Counted from the stretch's first letter, positions 42,027 through 51,404 are shown. The stretch: DNA of 64,000 bases from Polynucleobacter acidiphobus (GCF_003065385.1 NZ_CP023277.1:1576829-1640828); one strand, 5' to 3'. Notes: a model not told the origin generated them from the sequence alone. Translations and numbers: made by a program.

Positions 42027-43917
42027 AATCAAGCTCTAAACGCTGTTGCAGATTACGCACTTCAGATAATGACTCTCGCAGAATGGTCTTATCCACCGAA
42101 TTTAATTGCTCCACATCTACCGCATTGGGGTTGCCTCCAATCGCATGACTGTCAATCTGTGCGGCTAAGCGTAAGGTCTGCAAATACTCAAAGGCTGCAA
42201 TCCAAGCAATGCTCTCTGATTCATTGAGTTTTAATGCGCGGCCAATTGCAGCGAGTCGCTCACGCGTATTGACGGCACTGATACCATTGGCCAATGAATA
42301 GATTCGGGCGCAGTCGACCACAATTGCGGTACCTTGTAACTTAACATCGATGATTTTCTTGCCATCGAGCTCTTTGGTTTCCAAACTACCAAACCAGTTA
42401 AATGGCACTTTCCACTTCAGAGAGTTTTCAACCAGCAATTTAATGAATCGTGGGGTGGCCTCTGCGTGCTTCACAACGTAATTACGTAATGGCTCAAGCA
42501 AAGACTCGTTGCCGGCAAGCGCCCTAAAGTCAAAGAAGATGCTGGCATTGAGAAGATCCTCTGGATTGCCTTGCTCAATCCAACGTGCGAAGCGTTGCAA
42601 CCACTCCTGTTGGCTAATACAAAGCTCAGGGTTACTCGCCATGATGTTGCCTTTACATAATGGATAGCCACATGCATCAAGAGCATGATTAACATCTTTG
42701 GCAAACGCAAGATAACGCGCTTTGTGGGAAACCTCGGAGTCCATAAAAATGAGTGCGTTGTCTTGATCAGTCGCAATGGTCTGCTCACTGCGACCCTCTG
42801 AACCGAGCGAGATCCATGCAAATCGGTCCATACTCAGATCATGTTGCTTAGCAAAGATAGCAATCAGTTGTGCCGTTAATACATCGTTGAGGTGACTAAT
42901 TAAGGCGGTCAATTGACGCGCTTGCACACCTTGGCCCAAGAGATTTCGAGCAAATTTGCGAATATTGCTAGCGCATTCTTTTAGGATTGCCACATCTTCA
43001 GCCGCCCGAATTGCACTGCTAATGTTGTTAAGAGACAAGCGTTGTAGAGAAAATAAATCGCGCTCCGAAATAATGCCAACCAGCTCCTTGCCACGTAATA
43101 CTGGTAAATGACGAATGTGATACCGAGACATCGTTAAGCCAGCGGTCTCAGCAGTATCGTCTATGGATAAAGTTTTTACGTCACGCGACATGATTTGGGA
43201 AATCGGCGTTTCGAGGGGAACTTGTGCAAGCGTTACCCGACTTAACACGTCGTAGCGCGTCAAGATGCCCACAATACTTCCACCTTCATCAACCACTAAA
43301 ACAGAGCCCACTTTTTTATCATGAATTAATTGCAAGGCAACCTTCAGCGGGGTGTCAGGACGAACCGAAATCGGCTTCTTGAGCGCCAGATCGCGCATTG
43401 GACTTTCAAGTGACTGCTCGGTTAATGCTTGAGAGGCAAAACTATTACGCAAAGCCGTCCTTGATTCCTCAAGGAGCTTCAAGATACGGTTATTTAAGAA
43501 GTCACTGAAAGGCTTGGATCGCTTAGCGAGCTCATGCATACGCTCTATCGGTAAGGCTAAGCAAAAACAGTCATCGATTGCCACGTACTTCACCGTGCTT
43601 GGAAGCCCTCCGTAACATGCACTAACTGCCAATAGATCGCCCGGGTCAAGCTCAAATCCAGTCTCTTCAAAACCAGGAATCAAACGGCGACCCGACACCC
43701 TTCCTTGTCGAATCAGATAAAGCATCTTTGGTACACCGTCTGCCGGAGAAAGAATAATTTCTTCAGGAGCAAAGTACGATTCAGCAGAATGATGTAAAAA
43801 GAAGTCGACGTCCTGCTCTGCCATTTTTGAAAAAGGCAGTACGCGCATTAATTGCTGACGTAAATTTTGTACAAGGCTGTACGATATGGGAGTCACTTTT
43901 TGATCCGTGGATTCCAT
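42016..43917 (-). CDS. cNMP-binding / CBS-pair / DUF294 nucleotidyltransferase-like signalling protein
   Basis: 633 aa cytoplasmic protein. Order: cyclic-nucleotide-binding-like domain (about 22-145), two CBS motifs (about 180-295, with VGSVLVVDEGGSIVGILTRYD and GKELVGIISERDLFSL, seen at 43310-43248 and 43107-43060), DUF294 GlnD-like nucleotidyltransferase (about 350-480; GSEGRSEQTIATDQDNALI at 42802-42746 holds the catalytic Gly-Ser and DxD-like acids), and a C-terminal DUF294 helical region. Ligand and substrate are unknown. Confidence 0.88.
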   Translation of the reverse strand: MESTDQKVTPISYSLVQNLRQQLMRVLPFSKMAEQDVDFFLHHSAESYFAPEEIILSPADGVPKMLYLIRQGRVSGRRLIPGFEETGFELDPGDLLAVSACYGGLPSTVKYVAIDDCFCLALPIERMHELAKRSKPFSDFLNNRILKLLEESRTALRNSFASQALTEQSLESPMRDLALKKPISVRPDTPLKVALQLIHDKKVGSVLVVDEGGSIVGILTRYDVLSRVTLAQVPLETPISQIMSRDVKTLSIDDTAETAGLTMSRYHIRHLPVLRGKELVGIISERDLFSLQRLSLNNISSAIRAAEDVAILKECASNIRKFARNLLGQGVQARQLTALISHLNDVLTAQLIAIFAKQHDLSMDRFAWISLGSEGRSEQTIATDQDNALIFMDSEVSHKARYLAFAKDVNHALDACGYPLCKGNIMASNPELCISQQEWLQRFARWIEQGNPEDLLNASIFFDFRALAGNESLLEPLRNYVVKHAEATPRFIKLLVENSLKWKVPFNWFGSLETKELDGKKIIDVKLQGTAIVVDCARIYSLANGISAVNTRERLAAIGRALKLNESESIAWIAAFEYLQTLRLAAQIDSHAIGGNPNAVDVEQLNSVDKTILRESLSEVRNLQQRLELDYVR

Positions 43918-44040
43918 CGAATAAATACCTCGCTTCGGTTAACTATCGGTACTATTTCATTATGAACACGATGCACTATTGAATCAATACAATCAGATTA
44001 TTCTGTTATTTACCTTGATTTTTAGTCAACTACTGCGCCC

Positions 44041-44751
44041 ATGAAATACCAACTGATTGCGTTTGATGCCTACGGAACCTTATTGGATGTATATGCAGTT
44101 GCAGCGCGTGCTGAGCAATTGTTTCCGGGGCATGGAAAATCGTTATCGCAGCTCTGGCGAGATAAACAGCTCGAGTACACCCGGCTGATCTCACTTGCTG
44201 ATTCAAGCGCCCAGGGCAGTCAACACTATCAATCGTTTTGGGATATCACGACTGCGGCCTTACGCTATAGCTGCAAACAACTGGGGCTTAATCTCACGCC
44301 CGAGAGTGAGGCGCAGTTACTAGCGCAATATGCCCATTTGGATCCTTTTTCTGAATCAAAGCAGGTTCTTGGTAATGTAAGAGCGCTAGGTTTAAAAACG
44401 TGCGTCCTTTCTAATGGCAATTCAGAAATGCTATCGTCAGCCCTTGGCCATAGTCAGCTCGCGCACTATTTCGATGCGGTGATTTCAGTCGATGAGGCAC
44501 GGCAGTTCAAAATTACGCCTGCCAGTTATCAATTGGTTCTTAAGCACTTCCCCGTAGCAAAAGATCGGGTGTTATTTATATCCTGCAATGCCTGGGACAT
44601 CATTGGCGCCAATTGGTTTGGATTTGATACCTTTTGGGTCAATCGCTATCAACTACCCTTTGAAGAAATTGGAATCGCCCCAAGCTATAGCGGTTTCAAT
44701 CTGAATGACTTGATGCCCTACCTGAAAACTACTCCATCAGCATCGCAATAA
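44041..44751 (+). CDS. Haloacid dehalogenase type II-like hydrolase
   Basis: 236 aa HAD protein. Nucleophile Asp in AFDAYGTLLDV (about 8-18), Ser/Asn in VLSNGNSEML, Lys in QFKITPASY and the SCNAWDIIGANWFGF motif typical of L-2-haloacid dehalogenases. Its true substrate may not be a haloacid. The last 23 bp overlap the tail of the next gene on the opposite strand. Confidence 0.85.
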   Translation: MKYQLIAFDAYGTLLDVYAVAARAEQLFPGHGKSLSQLWRDKQLEYTRLISLADSSAQGSQHYQSFWDITTAALRYSCKQLGLNLTPESEAQLLAQYAHLDPFSESKQVLGNVRALGLKTCVLSNGNSEMLSSALGHSQLAHYFDAVISVDEARQFKITPASYQLVLKHFPVAKDRVLFISCNAWDIIGANWFGFDTFWVNRYQLPFEEIGIAPSYSGFNLNDLMPYLKTTPSASQ

Positions 44752-44974
44752 ATTCGTAGATCAAATACCCAGCACCAATTGCCAGAATGGTGTACACAAA
44801 AGTTTTAACAAAAGTCTGGCCAAGCGCGCCTAAACGCTCCTGCAAAAAGATTAAAAAGGTGTAATCTGGATTCGGGTCATTACGCCATCGATAGAAACTC
44901 ACCACGAGTTGGTAAAGATTAAAGACCACCCATAAGCCAAAGGTGATTTGGATAAAAGTAAATATGTATTGCAT
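44729..44974 (-). CDS. Small membrane protein of unknown function
   Basis: 81 aa, two hydrophobic helices (about 5-28 and 58-78) around a charged loop with WRNDPNPDYTFLIFLQERLG. Overlaps tail-to-tail with the HAD gene. No family recognised. Confidence 0.6.
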   Translation of the reverse strand: MQYIFTFIQITFGLWVVFNLYQLVVSFYRWRNDPNPDYTFLIFLQERLGALGQTFVKTFVYTILAIGAGYLIYEFIAMLME

Positions 44975-45045
44975 GGCTGCATTCTAGAGCTTTTTCATCA
45001 TCAGCCAATATCATTACAATGCCAGCAATACATTAAAGGCAGATC

Positions 45046-45693
45046 TTGGACTTTTCCTACCTCATCGATTTATTTCTAAATCTTGACAAGAACTTGGCCC
45101 TCATCGCCAATGAGTGGGGTACCTGGATTTATGTCCTGTTATTTACCATCATCTTTGTTGAAACTGGGCTTGTCATCATGCCCTTTCTGCCCGGCGACTC
45201 CTTGCTCTTTGTCGCGGGCGCACTCACTGCAGCCGGCGATCTAAGTCTTCCGGTACTCATGGTCTTACTGACCAGTGCGGCCATTTTGGGTGATGCGGTG
45301 AACTACTCGGTTGGGCGCTTTGTGGGCAATAAGGTTTTCTCGTGGGAGAACTCGCGCTGGTTTAATAAGAAAGCCTTTGATCAGGCACACGCCTTTTATG
45401 AAAAATACGGCCCCATCACCATTGTGATTGGTCGATTTTTGCCATTTGTCAGAACGTTTGCCCCCTTTGTGGCCGGCGTGGCTCAGATGCGCTACCCCGT
45501 ATTTGTCTTCTACAACATTATTGGCGGCATCATCTGGGTGTGTAGCCTAACAGGGCTTGGTTTTTTGATTGGCGAGCATCCGTGGGTGAAAAGTAATTTT
45601 TCGATCGTTGCGCTCGCAATGATCATCATTCCTGGCTTACCTGCGCTTTGGATTTTTCTGAAAGAACTTTGGAAGAAATTTAAATCTAAGTAA
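45046..45693 (+). CDS. DedA-family membrane protein (VTT domain)
   Basis: 215 aa. TTG start with AAAGG 6 bases upstream; MDFSYLIDLFLNLDKNLA is the usual N-terminus. Family motifs: FVETGLVIMPFLPGDSLLFVAG region (Glu and Pro-Gly-Asp), and F-x-GRFLPFVRTFAPFVAG with the conserved Arg pair. DedA proteins act in membrane phospholipid (undecaprenyl-phosphate type) flipping and homeostasis in characterised bacteria. Confidence 0.92.
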   Translation: MDFSYLIDLFLNLDKNLALIANEWGTWIYVLLFTIIFVETGLVIMPFLPGDSLLFVAGALTAAGDLSLPVLMVLLTSAAILGDAVNYSVGRFVGNKVFSWENSRWFNKKAFDQAHAFYEKYGPITIVIGRFLPFVRTFAPFVAGVAQMRYPVFVFYNIIGGIIWVCSLTGLGFLIGEHPWVKSNFSIVALAMIIIPGLPALWIFLKELWKKFKSK

Positions 45694-45731
45694 ATTCATT
45701 TACTTAGCAACACAATCTCGGTGGTGATTGG

Positions 45732-45751
45732 CTGTCAAGTTAATTTGACAG
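45732..45751. promoter_or_regulatory. 20-bp palindrome before the GT-HAD gene
   Basis: CTGTCAAGTTAATTTGACAG has 9 of 10 matching base pairs. A -10-like TATACT sits at 45762-45767, placing the palindrome over the -35 region, a classic repressor position. Regulator not recognised. Confidence 0.5.
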
Positions 45752-45795
45752 AGCTTATCGGTATACTGACCTTCCAAAAATCAGCAGGAGAAAAT

Positions 45796-47307
45796 ATGTT
45801 TATTTTCCTAATGCGGCTATGGAAACGGTTCAAGCACTATCTTCGTGTGCAAAGTGAACGTTTGTTTCCAGCAATACTGGTCCAACCTAATCACAAGAGA
45901 GAGTCAACGAAACCCGATGCAATTTCATTGAGCGTCATTATTCCTGCGCTTAATGAAGAGAGGCAAATATCCTCGGTGATTGCCTTTGCGCTTAAAGATA
46001 AGTTGACCAAAGAAGTCATTGTGGTTGACGATAGTTCGATTGACCGAACTGCTGAACTAGCGAAGCAGTCAGGAGCCCGAGTGATTCGAAGTTCCATGCT
46101 AGGCAAAGGGGCATCCATGCATGATGGCCTAATGATTGCCCAGCATGACTACATTCTTTATCTAGATGGTGATCTAAAAGATCTCAATGAGAACCTCGTC
46201 GCGACCATGCTCGAACCGCTGCAGAAAGATCAGGCGGATTTTGTGAAAGCCAAATTTGGCCGAGGTGGGGGTCGGGTAACAGAACTAACGGCAAAACCCA
46301 TGTTGAAAGTTTTCTTTCCGGAACTTGCCCACATTAACCAACCGCTTGGTGGAATCATTGCCGCCAAGGCAAGTCTCCTCAAAAACCTGCACTTTGAAAA
46401 TGGCTACGGGGTTGATATTGGACTTTTATTGGGCGCATTCCAGAAAGGTGCGCGTATCGCAGAAGTGGATATTGGCTCCTTAGAGCATGAGAGTCAGCCA
46501 TTGCACGATCTAACGTATATGGCCAATGAAGTGGCCAGAGTCATTCATTTCTATTCGAAAGAGGCTGGGCGTCTACATGTTGAGCAGATTAGTGAAATGT
46601 ATGAAATGCAACGCCAAGCATCGGCTTCCTTTGATTTCATCATCTCGCGCCAAAAAAATCGTGACAAGGTACTACTGCTCGATATGGATGGCACGATTAC
46701 ACCCAATCGCTTTGTTGTCGATTTAGCTAAATTTACCAATACCCACGAAACCTTAAACGCTTTATTGGACAACCCCCAGGATGATTCGGGTACCCGTAGT
46801 CAAAAAATTGCAGAGATTTTTAAGTTCACCCATCGCAATCAATTTGAAAAAGTGGCCATGGGATTACCGATTCGCCCAGGGGTCATTGAACTAGTCAATG
46901 AGATGAAACGTCAGGGCTTCATGGTTGGGATTGTTTCTGATAGTTACTTTATTGCCGCTGAAATTATGAGGCGTCGTATCTTTGCTGATTTTGCGATTGC
47001 CCACGTACTCCACTTCCAGAACGATATCTGTACGGGCCAACTGCGCATCAACTCTGATTTTCTTCCTGATGCGTCAAGCGATCGATCGCTAGCGTGCAAG
47101 AGCCATGTCGCCAATCGCTTCCTGACCAAAAAATCCAAACCTGGCTTTAAGGAAGTATGGGCAGTTGGGGACAACATCAATGACCTTCATATGTTGAAGT
47201 TGGTTGATAGGGCATTTGTGATTGATCCTAAATCACCCCAGTTAACCCAGATCAAGGGCATTACAAGCATTGATTCATTCCGTGATTTATTGGTCGGCGC
47301 ATCGTAG
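45796..47307 (+). CDS. Bifunctional family-2 glycosyltransferase / HAD phosphatase fusion
   Basis: 503 aa from ATG 45796, chosen for GCAGGAG just upstream. N-terminal GT-A domain: SVIIPALNEERQ (about 46-57), VVDDSSIDRT, GKGASM, LDGDLKDLN (donor DxD) and a later HESQPLHDLTYM. C-terminal HAD domain (about 295-500): LLDMDGTITPNRF with nucleophile Asp, IVSDSYF, and VGDNINDLHML. The GT resembles glucosyl-3-phosphoglycerate synthases and the HAD half resembles SerB, so a sugar-phosphate product made then dephosphorylated in one protein is plausible. Fused synthase/phosphatase is known for mannosylglycerate in Dehalococcoides; the product here is inferred only. Confidence 0.8.
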   Translation: MFIFLMRLWKRFKHYLRVQSERLFPAILVQPNHKRESTKPDAISLSVIIPALNEERQISSVIAFALKDKLTKEVIVVDDSSIDRTAELAKQSGARVIRSSMLGKGASMHDGLMIAQHDYILYLDGDLKDLNENLVATMLEPLQKDQADFVKAKFGRGGGRVTELTAKPMLKVFFPELAHINQPLGGIIAAKASLLKNLHFENGYGVDIGLLLGAFQKGARIAEVDIGSLEHESQPLHDLTYMANEVARVIHFYSKEAGRLHVEQISEMYEMQRQASASFDFIISRQKNRDKVLLLDMDGTITPNRFVVDLAKFTNTHETLNALLDNPQDDSGTRSQKIAEIFKFTHRNQFEKVAMGLPIRPGVIELVNEMKRQGFMVGIVSDSYFIAAEIMRRRIFADFAIAHVLHFQNDICTGQLRINSDFLPDASSDRSLACKSHVANRFLTKKSKPGFKEVWAVGDNINDLHMLKLVDRAFVIDPKSPQLTQIKGITSIDSFRDLLVGAS

Positions 47308-47317
47308 AGCCGGGGCT

Positions 47318-48220
47318 TTATTTCTGAAAGTGGTCTTTTATTTGACTGGCTATCGTTGTAAAAGCATCGATTCGGGCCGTTGTTTGTCGTGCAACAAGTG
47401 CAATGCTTCTTTTCGGTGTTGGTATTGCCAAGGGTCTAGCAATTAACTTCGTTTGATTTAATAAGCCACCCTTAATAGCCAGTTCGGGAATCAGCGCGAC
47501 CCCCATGCCCGCCTGTACCATTTGTACGAGCGTTAATAAACTACTAGCCTCAAGACCCTTCCAATTGGCCATCTCTGACCGTTTACACGCTTGCATACTA
47601 TGGTCCCGAAGGCAATGTCCTTCTTCTAAAAGCAGTAAGCGCTCAGCCAGGGATGCGGTTAAACGAATATCTTTATTACTCAGCACGGGGTCGCCCTTGG
47701 GTGCCACCAACCAAAACTCATCAATCAAAACCTCTTTAACTAATAGATCATGGGTATCGTATGGCAACGCGATTAGGGCAAAATCAAGCTCATGGTTATG
47801 AAGCTTTTGCAATAAATTGGCCGTTAAATCCTCTCGGAGTCCAATTTGTAACTGCGGATACTGCTTACTTAGTGCAGGCAAAAGCTTGGGCAAAATAAAT
47901 GGAGCAATCGTTGGAATAACACCGAGTCGCACCAGCCCTGTCATCGCCCCTGAATAGGTTTTCACAAAATCACTCAAATCCTCGGCTTGCGCCACCAATC
48001 CTTGGGCGCGCGCCATCACTTCTTTGCCGATGGGAGTCAGCGATACCGATTGGCGATCGCGCTCAACCAGCTGCGTTCCCAAAATATCCTCTAGTTCCTT
48101 TAATCCGGCACTAAGTGTTGACTGACTCACATGGCAGGATTCAGCTGCTCTTGTGAAATGCAAACTTTTTCCAAGTGCAAGAAAATATTGCAATTGCTTT
48201 AGAGTAGGTAAAGCTGACAT
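47318..48220 (-). CDS. oxyR: Hydrogen peroxide sensor OxyR (LysR family)
   Basis: 300 aa. Winged HTH ALPTLKQLQYFLALGKSLHF at the N-terminus. The redox pair lies in EGHCLRDHSMQAC: two Cys nine residues apart, exactly as Cys199/Cys208 of E. coli OxyR. Divergent from the FAD reductase gene across 142 bp. Tail-to-tail with the GT-HAD gene, 10 bp between. Confidence 0.9.
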   Translation of the reverse strand: MSALPTLKQLQYFLALGKSLHFTRAAESCHVSQSTLSAGLKELEDILGTQLVERDRQSVSLTPIGKEVMARAQGLVAQAEDLSDFVKTYSGAMTGLVRLGVIPTIAPFILPKLLPALSKQYPQLQIGLREDLTANLLQKLHNHELDFALIALPYDTHDLLVKEVLIDEFWLVAPKGDPVLSNKDIRLTASLAERLLLLEEGHCLRDHSMQACKRSEMANWKGLEASSLLTLVQMVQAGMGVALIPELAIKGGLLNQTKLIARPLAIPTPKRSIALVARQTTARIDAFTTIASQIKDHFQK

Positions 48221-48362
48221 AACTTTGCTTCTTATCTATTCAATCGATTACGAGTATGATTTTGATTCATTTACATCATAAAGCGTTTTTTTGCTTCCTA
48301 AGTAATTAAACCTACCCTATAACTAACCCCCTACCCCATTTAGAAATGAAGGAGCAAAGTGC

Positions 48363-49541
48363 ATGACTCAAGCTGAAAAGCCAATCATCATTATTGGCAG
48401 TGGCTTAGCAGCCTATACCCTGATTCGTGAGTACCGCAAGCTCAATACTGACTTTCCTATCACCCTAGTTACTCAGGAATCTGGTGATTTTTATTCCAAG
48501 CCGATGCTATCGACTGCGATTGCCGGTCAAAAATCCGCTGAGCAACTCGTCACCAGCTCGGGGGCCAAAATGGCTGAGCAATTCAATCTCACTTTGCATA
48601 CCCATGCAACCGTGAAAAAGATTGATCCAAAGCATCAAATGATTTCTGTAGTCCTTAGTGATGGTCAATCAATTGACATTGGGTATAGCCAATTAGTTCT
48701 AGCGCTTGGCGCTGATCAAATTCGAGTTCCGATCGATGGGGACGCTAGCGATGCGATTCAATCGGTCAATGATTTGCATGATTACGCCATCTTTCGTAAG
48801 CAACTCGATGGCAAGAAAAAAGTGGTGATTCTTGGCGCGGGTTTGATTGGTTGTGAATTTGCAAACGATTTGGCACTCGGTGGTTATCAGGTTGAAGTAA
48901 TTGATCTTGCAGACCAGGCCCTGAGTCGCCTTTTGCCAAAACCCATTGCTCAAGCACTTGAGCAGCAGCTATCCAGCCTTGGTGTCCTTTGGCATTTAGG
49001 AAGCAGTATTCAATCGATCTCTCACGATGGTGATCATCTGCGAGTTTCATTAAGAAATGGCCAATCAATCAATGCGGATCTGGTGCTATCAGCGCTCGGA
49101 CTGGCACCAAGAGTTCAATTAGCCAAAGAGGCAGGAATTGCCACTAATCGTGGAATTATTGTGAATCGTCAGTTAGAAACCAGCATCCAGAATATCTATA
49201 GCTTGGGTGATTGCGCAGAAGTTGAGGGCCAGGTACTTCCGTACGTGATGCCAATCATGCAAGCTGCTCGCACCTTGGCCATGGTTTTGGCTGGACAAGA
49301 CGCATCCTTAGTTTATCCAGCGATGCCGGTAATGATTAAAACGCCGGCTTTACCTTTGATTGTTTCGCCCCCTCCGATAGGAAGTTCGGGCTCATGGTCA
49401 ATTAAGCAGATAGACGGCGGGATGGAGGGGCTCTTTCATAATGATCAAGCTGAGCTCATCGGTTTTGCGCTAGCGGGATCAGCAACCAGTCAGCGGGCCA
49501 CTCTCACTAAACTCCTCCCCCCAATTTTAGGAGCTTCTTAA
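48363..49541 (+). CDS. FAD-dependent NAD(P)H oxidoreductase, rubredoxin-reductase type
   Basis: 392 aa. FAD-binding IIIIGSGLAAYTLIREYR (48387-48440), second nucleotide motif KVVILGAGLIGCEFANDLA (about 155-173), and the FAD-contacting IYSLGDCAEV (about 278-287). Closest to rubredoxin-NAD reductases and other electron-transfer flavoproteins. Divergent with oxyR, so a peroxide-linked role (electron supply to a peroxidase or rubredoxin) is an inference. No rubredoxin gene is visible nearby. Confidence 0.82.
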   Translation: MTQAEKPIIIIGSGLAAYTLIREYRKLNTDFPITLVTQESGDFYSKPMLSTAIAGQKSAEQLVTSSGAKMAEQFNLTLHTHATVKKIDPKHQMISVVLSDGQSIDIGYSQLVLALGADQIRVPIDGDASDAIQSVNDLHDYAIFRKQLDGKKKVVILGAGLIGCEFANDLALGGYQVEVIDLADQALSRLLPKPIAQALEQQLSSLGVLWHLGSSIQSISHDGDHLRVSLRNGQSINADLVLSALGLAPRVQLAKEAGIATNRGIIVNRQLETSIQNIYSLGDCAEVEGQVLPYVMPIMQAARTLAMVLAGQDASLVYPAMPVMIKTPALPLIVSPPPIGSSGSWSIKQIDGGMEGLFHNDQAELIGFALAGSATSQRATLTKLLPPILGAS

Positions 49542-49954
49542 GGGCGCCAGAATAAGCTTAGCTTTTGTGGATCGCCCTCTTTGATGACCACGCTGCGCTT
49601 GAGTAATTTGCCCTGATAACTTGCTTCAACGGTGTATTGCCCTGGCGGGGCGTTGAGAAGCATTAAGGGTCCATCGCATACGACCCCTAAGATGCTTTGT
49701 TGTTTGGCGTTTAGCACACGGATATCAATACCCGCAATCCAAACGCCACGCCCACTTCCATCAATCTCCGACATCTCAATCAGTAGTGACCACTTTTTGG
49801 CAGCGGCAAACATTGCGCTTGACTCATCACTGCCAATGCCGCCTGTGATGAAGGTCAAATCGCCCTGCGTCTTACTGAGTGGTAATTGAGCAAGGCTTGC
49901 GCCGGAAAAGAATCCGGCGCAAACGATCAGGCATTGAATTACCAAACGACGCAC
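49538..49954 (-). CDS. Exported protein with transthyretin/carboxypeptidase-regulatory-like domain
   Basis: About 138 aa. GTG 49954 (GGGA site upstream) gives RRLVIQCLIVCAGFFSGASL, a signal peptide ending at ASLAQ; the longer TTG 49978 start is less likely. The C-terminal half (GPLMLLNAPPGQYTVEASYQ then GKLLKRSVVIKEGD) is a small beta-sandwich pattern. Function unknown. Overlaps the reductase stop by 4 bp on the opposite strand; follows the DUF3313 gene by 24 bp. Confidence 0.65.
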   Translation of the reverse strand: MRRLVIQCLIVCAGFFSGASLAQLPLSKTQGDLTFITGGIGSDESSAMFAAAKKWSLLIEMSEIDGSGRGVWIAGIDIRVLNAKQQSILGVVCDGPLMLLNAPPGQYTVEASYQGKLLKRSVVIKEGDPQKLSLFWRP

Positions 49955-49978
49955 GAAGATTTCCCAGCTAGGTCTCAA

Positions 49979-50668
49979 TTATTTCATCGCAGAACCAGGC
50001 AATGGCTTTAAGGGCGACTCCATCGCAAACACCACAATACGTCGCGTCATATCCTGAAAGGCGCCAACGGAGCTCGAACCAAGACGGAAAGGTTCCCCCT
50101 GTACTGCGACCATACCGCCCGCAATAAATTCTTTGGTTTGGCTATCGGTCACTCGATTTTCAACGACCAAGGCAGGTGTTTTTGAATTATTCCCCGTTGC
50201 AAATGCAGCCGCATTCGCAGCCAATCCAATCGGGGTAAAGTTCCAAGGCTTAAGACCATCGGCGGATAACTCGGCACCGGTGATACCAACGGCGACACGC
50301 GCTACCCCAGGGCCAGGCTTATCGACCAGCTTAATATCAGAGCGTCTTTGAACAGCTTGACGCATCGCCTCTTCTAAAATTTTCTTGGTCTGCGCAATTA
50401 CCTCAGGCGTAATCTCTTTGGTGTACTCAGTCTGATTTAAGTAAATTGGATCAATCATGACCGCGGTATAACTCGACGCTTGAATACCTGGCTTGATATA
50501 GCGCCATGCTCGGATATCTTTAGGCGTATTACCAACCACCTGCAGCACGTTGTAATTTGGCAGAAATCCAGACTCGGGCATACGCTCGGTCATCACCTTT
50601 GGACCGCCCCCGCATGCAGTCAACCCTAAAACGACTGCGCTTACACCGATTGCTAATTGAATCTTCAT
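49979..50668 (-). CDS. DUF3313-family lipoprotein
   Basis: 229 aa from ATG 50668. Lipobox LGLTAC (Cys about 17), then ESGFLPNYNVLQ (DUF3313 start), AVMIDPIYLN, and a C-terminal GAFQDMTRRIVVFAME that fits the family. Outer or inner membrane-attached; function unknown. 20 bp after the small ORF at 50689-50862. Confidence 0.8.
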   Translation of the reverse strand: MKIQLAIGVSAVVLGLTACGGGPKVMTERMPESGFLPNYNVLQVVGNTPKDIRAWRYIKPGIQASSYTAVMIDPIYLNQTEYTKEITPEVIAQTKKILEEAMRQAVQRRSDIKLVDKPGPGVARVAVGITGAELSADGLKPWNFTPIGLAANAAAFATGNNSKTPALVVENRVTDSQTKEFIAGGMVAVQGEPFRLGSSSVGAFQDMTRRIVVFAMESPLKPLPGSAMK

Positions 50669-50688
50669 ATTCTTTCCTAAGAAGTTGA

Positions 50689-50862
50689 TTACGAACGAAG
50701 TGAATTCAAGCACTTGCATTTGATGCTTGACGATAAGGCGATCAGAAAGTAACTAATAATGCCAATCGTAAAGACGGTTGCATCTTGCGAATGAAAGAAC
50801 ATTAGTAACCCAATAATAGTGATTCCGACGGCAAGGCAACTGAGTATGGTTTTTAAGAACAT
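50689..50862 (-). CDS. Small membrane protein (57 aa), upstream of DUF3313 gene
   Basis: ATG 50862 is preceded by GGAGGAGCC, an excellent ribosome site. The product begins MFLKTILSCLAVGITIIGLL, has a second hydrophobic stretch FTIGIISYFLIALS, and ends with Cys/Lys-rich KCKCLNSLRS. Two membrane helices. Position and spacing (20 bp to the lipoprotein gene) suggest one transcript. No family recognised. Confidence 0.65.
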   Translation of the reverse strand: MFLKTILSCLAVGITIIGLLMFFHSQDATVFTIGIISYFLIALSSSIKCKCLNSLRS

Positions 50863-50930
50863 GGCTCCTCCAATAATTGGTAAATAAGTATAAGATTAAT
50901 TTAGGAGTTCAAATAGTACCCAAAGCCTCC

Positions 50931-51290
50931 TTAAGTCCGAAACATGAAATACACGGCACCCAGTAAACATAGGCCCGCCCAGAGGTAATCGGTCTTAAAT
51001 GGCTCCCCCATATAAAAGATCGCAAAGGGTATGAATACGCTCAGAGTAATCACTTCTTGGGCTATTTTTAACTGGCCCAAAGAGAAATACTCGTAGCCGA
51101 TTCGATTGGCAGGGACTTGCAAAACGTACTCAAAAAATGCGATCCCCCAACTGACAAAGACAGCAATCCACCAGGGTCTGGCACTTAAGTCTTTCAGGTG
51201 GGCATACCACGCAAAGGTCATAAACACATTCGATAGAATCAGCAGCCCTATGAATGAAAAGGGGCCGGTTAGGGAGCTTAGTGTTGGCAT
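50931..51290 (-). CDS. DUF486 (DMT-like) membrane protein
   Basis: 119 aa, four hydrophobic helices with the DUF486 landmarks FMTFAWYAHLK, WGIAFFEYVLQVPANRIGY and LKIAQEVITL. A small drug/metabolite-transporter-like protein; substrate unknown. Confidence 0.88.
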   Translation of the reverse strand: MPTLSSLTGPFSFIGLLILSNVFMTFAWYAHLKDLSARPWWIAVFVSWGIAFFEYVLQVPANRIGYEYFSLGQLKIAQEVITLSVFIPFAIFYMGEPFKTDYLWAGLCLLGAVYFMFRT

Positions 51291-51404
51291 TAGACAGATC
51301 TCAGCGTTATAAAACCTTCACTTTACTAAAACCAACTGACTTTTTGATCTAGCGCAAATTGCCAAGCCCACCTCTTGCTAGACTGAAGCCGACTCGAGGT
51401 AAAA

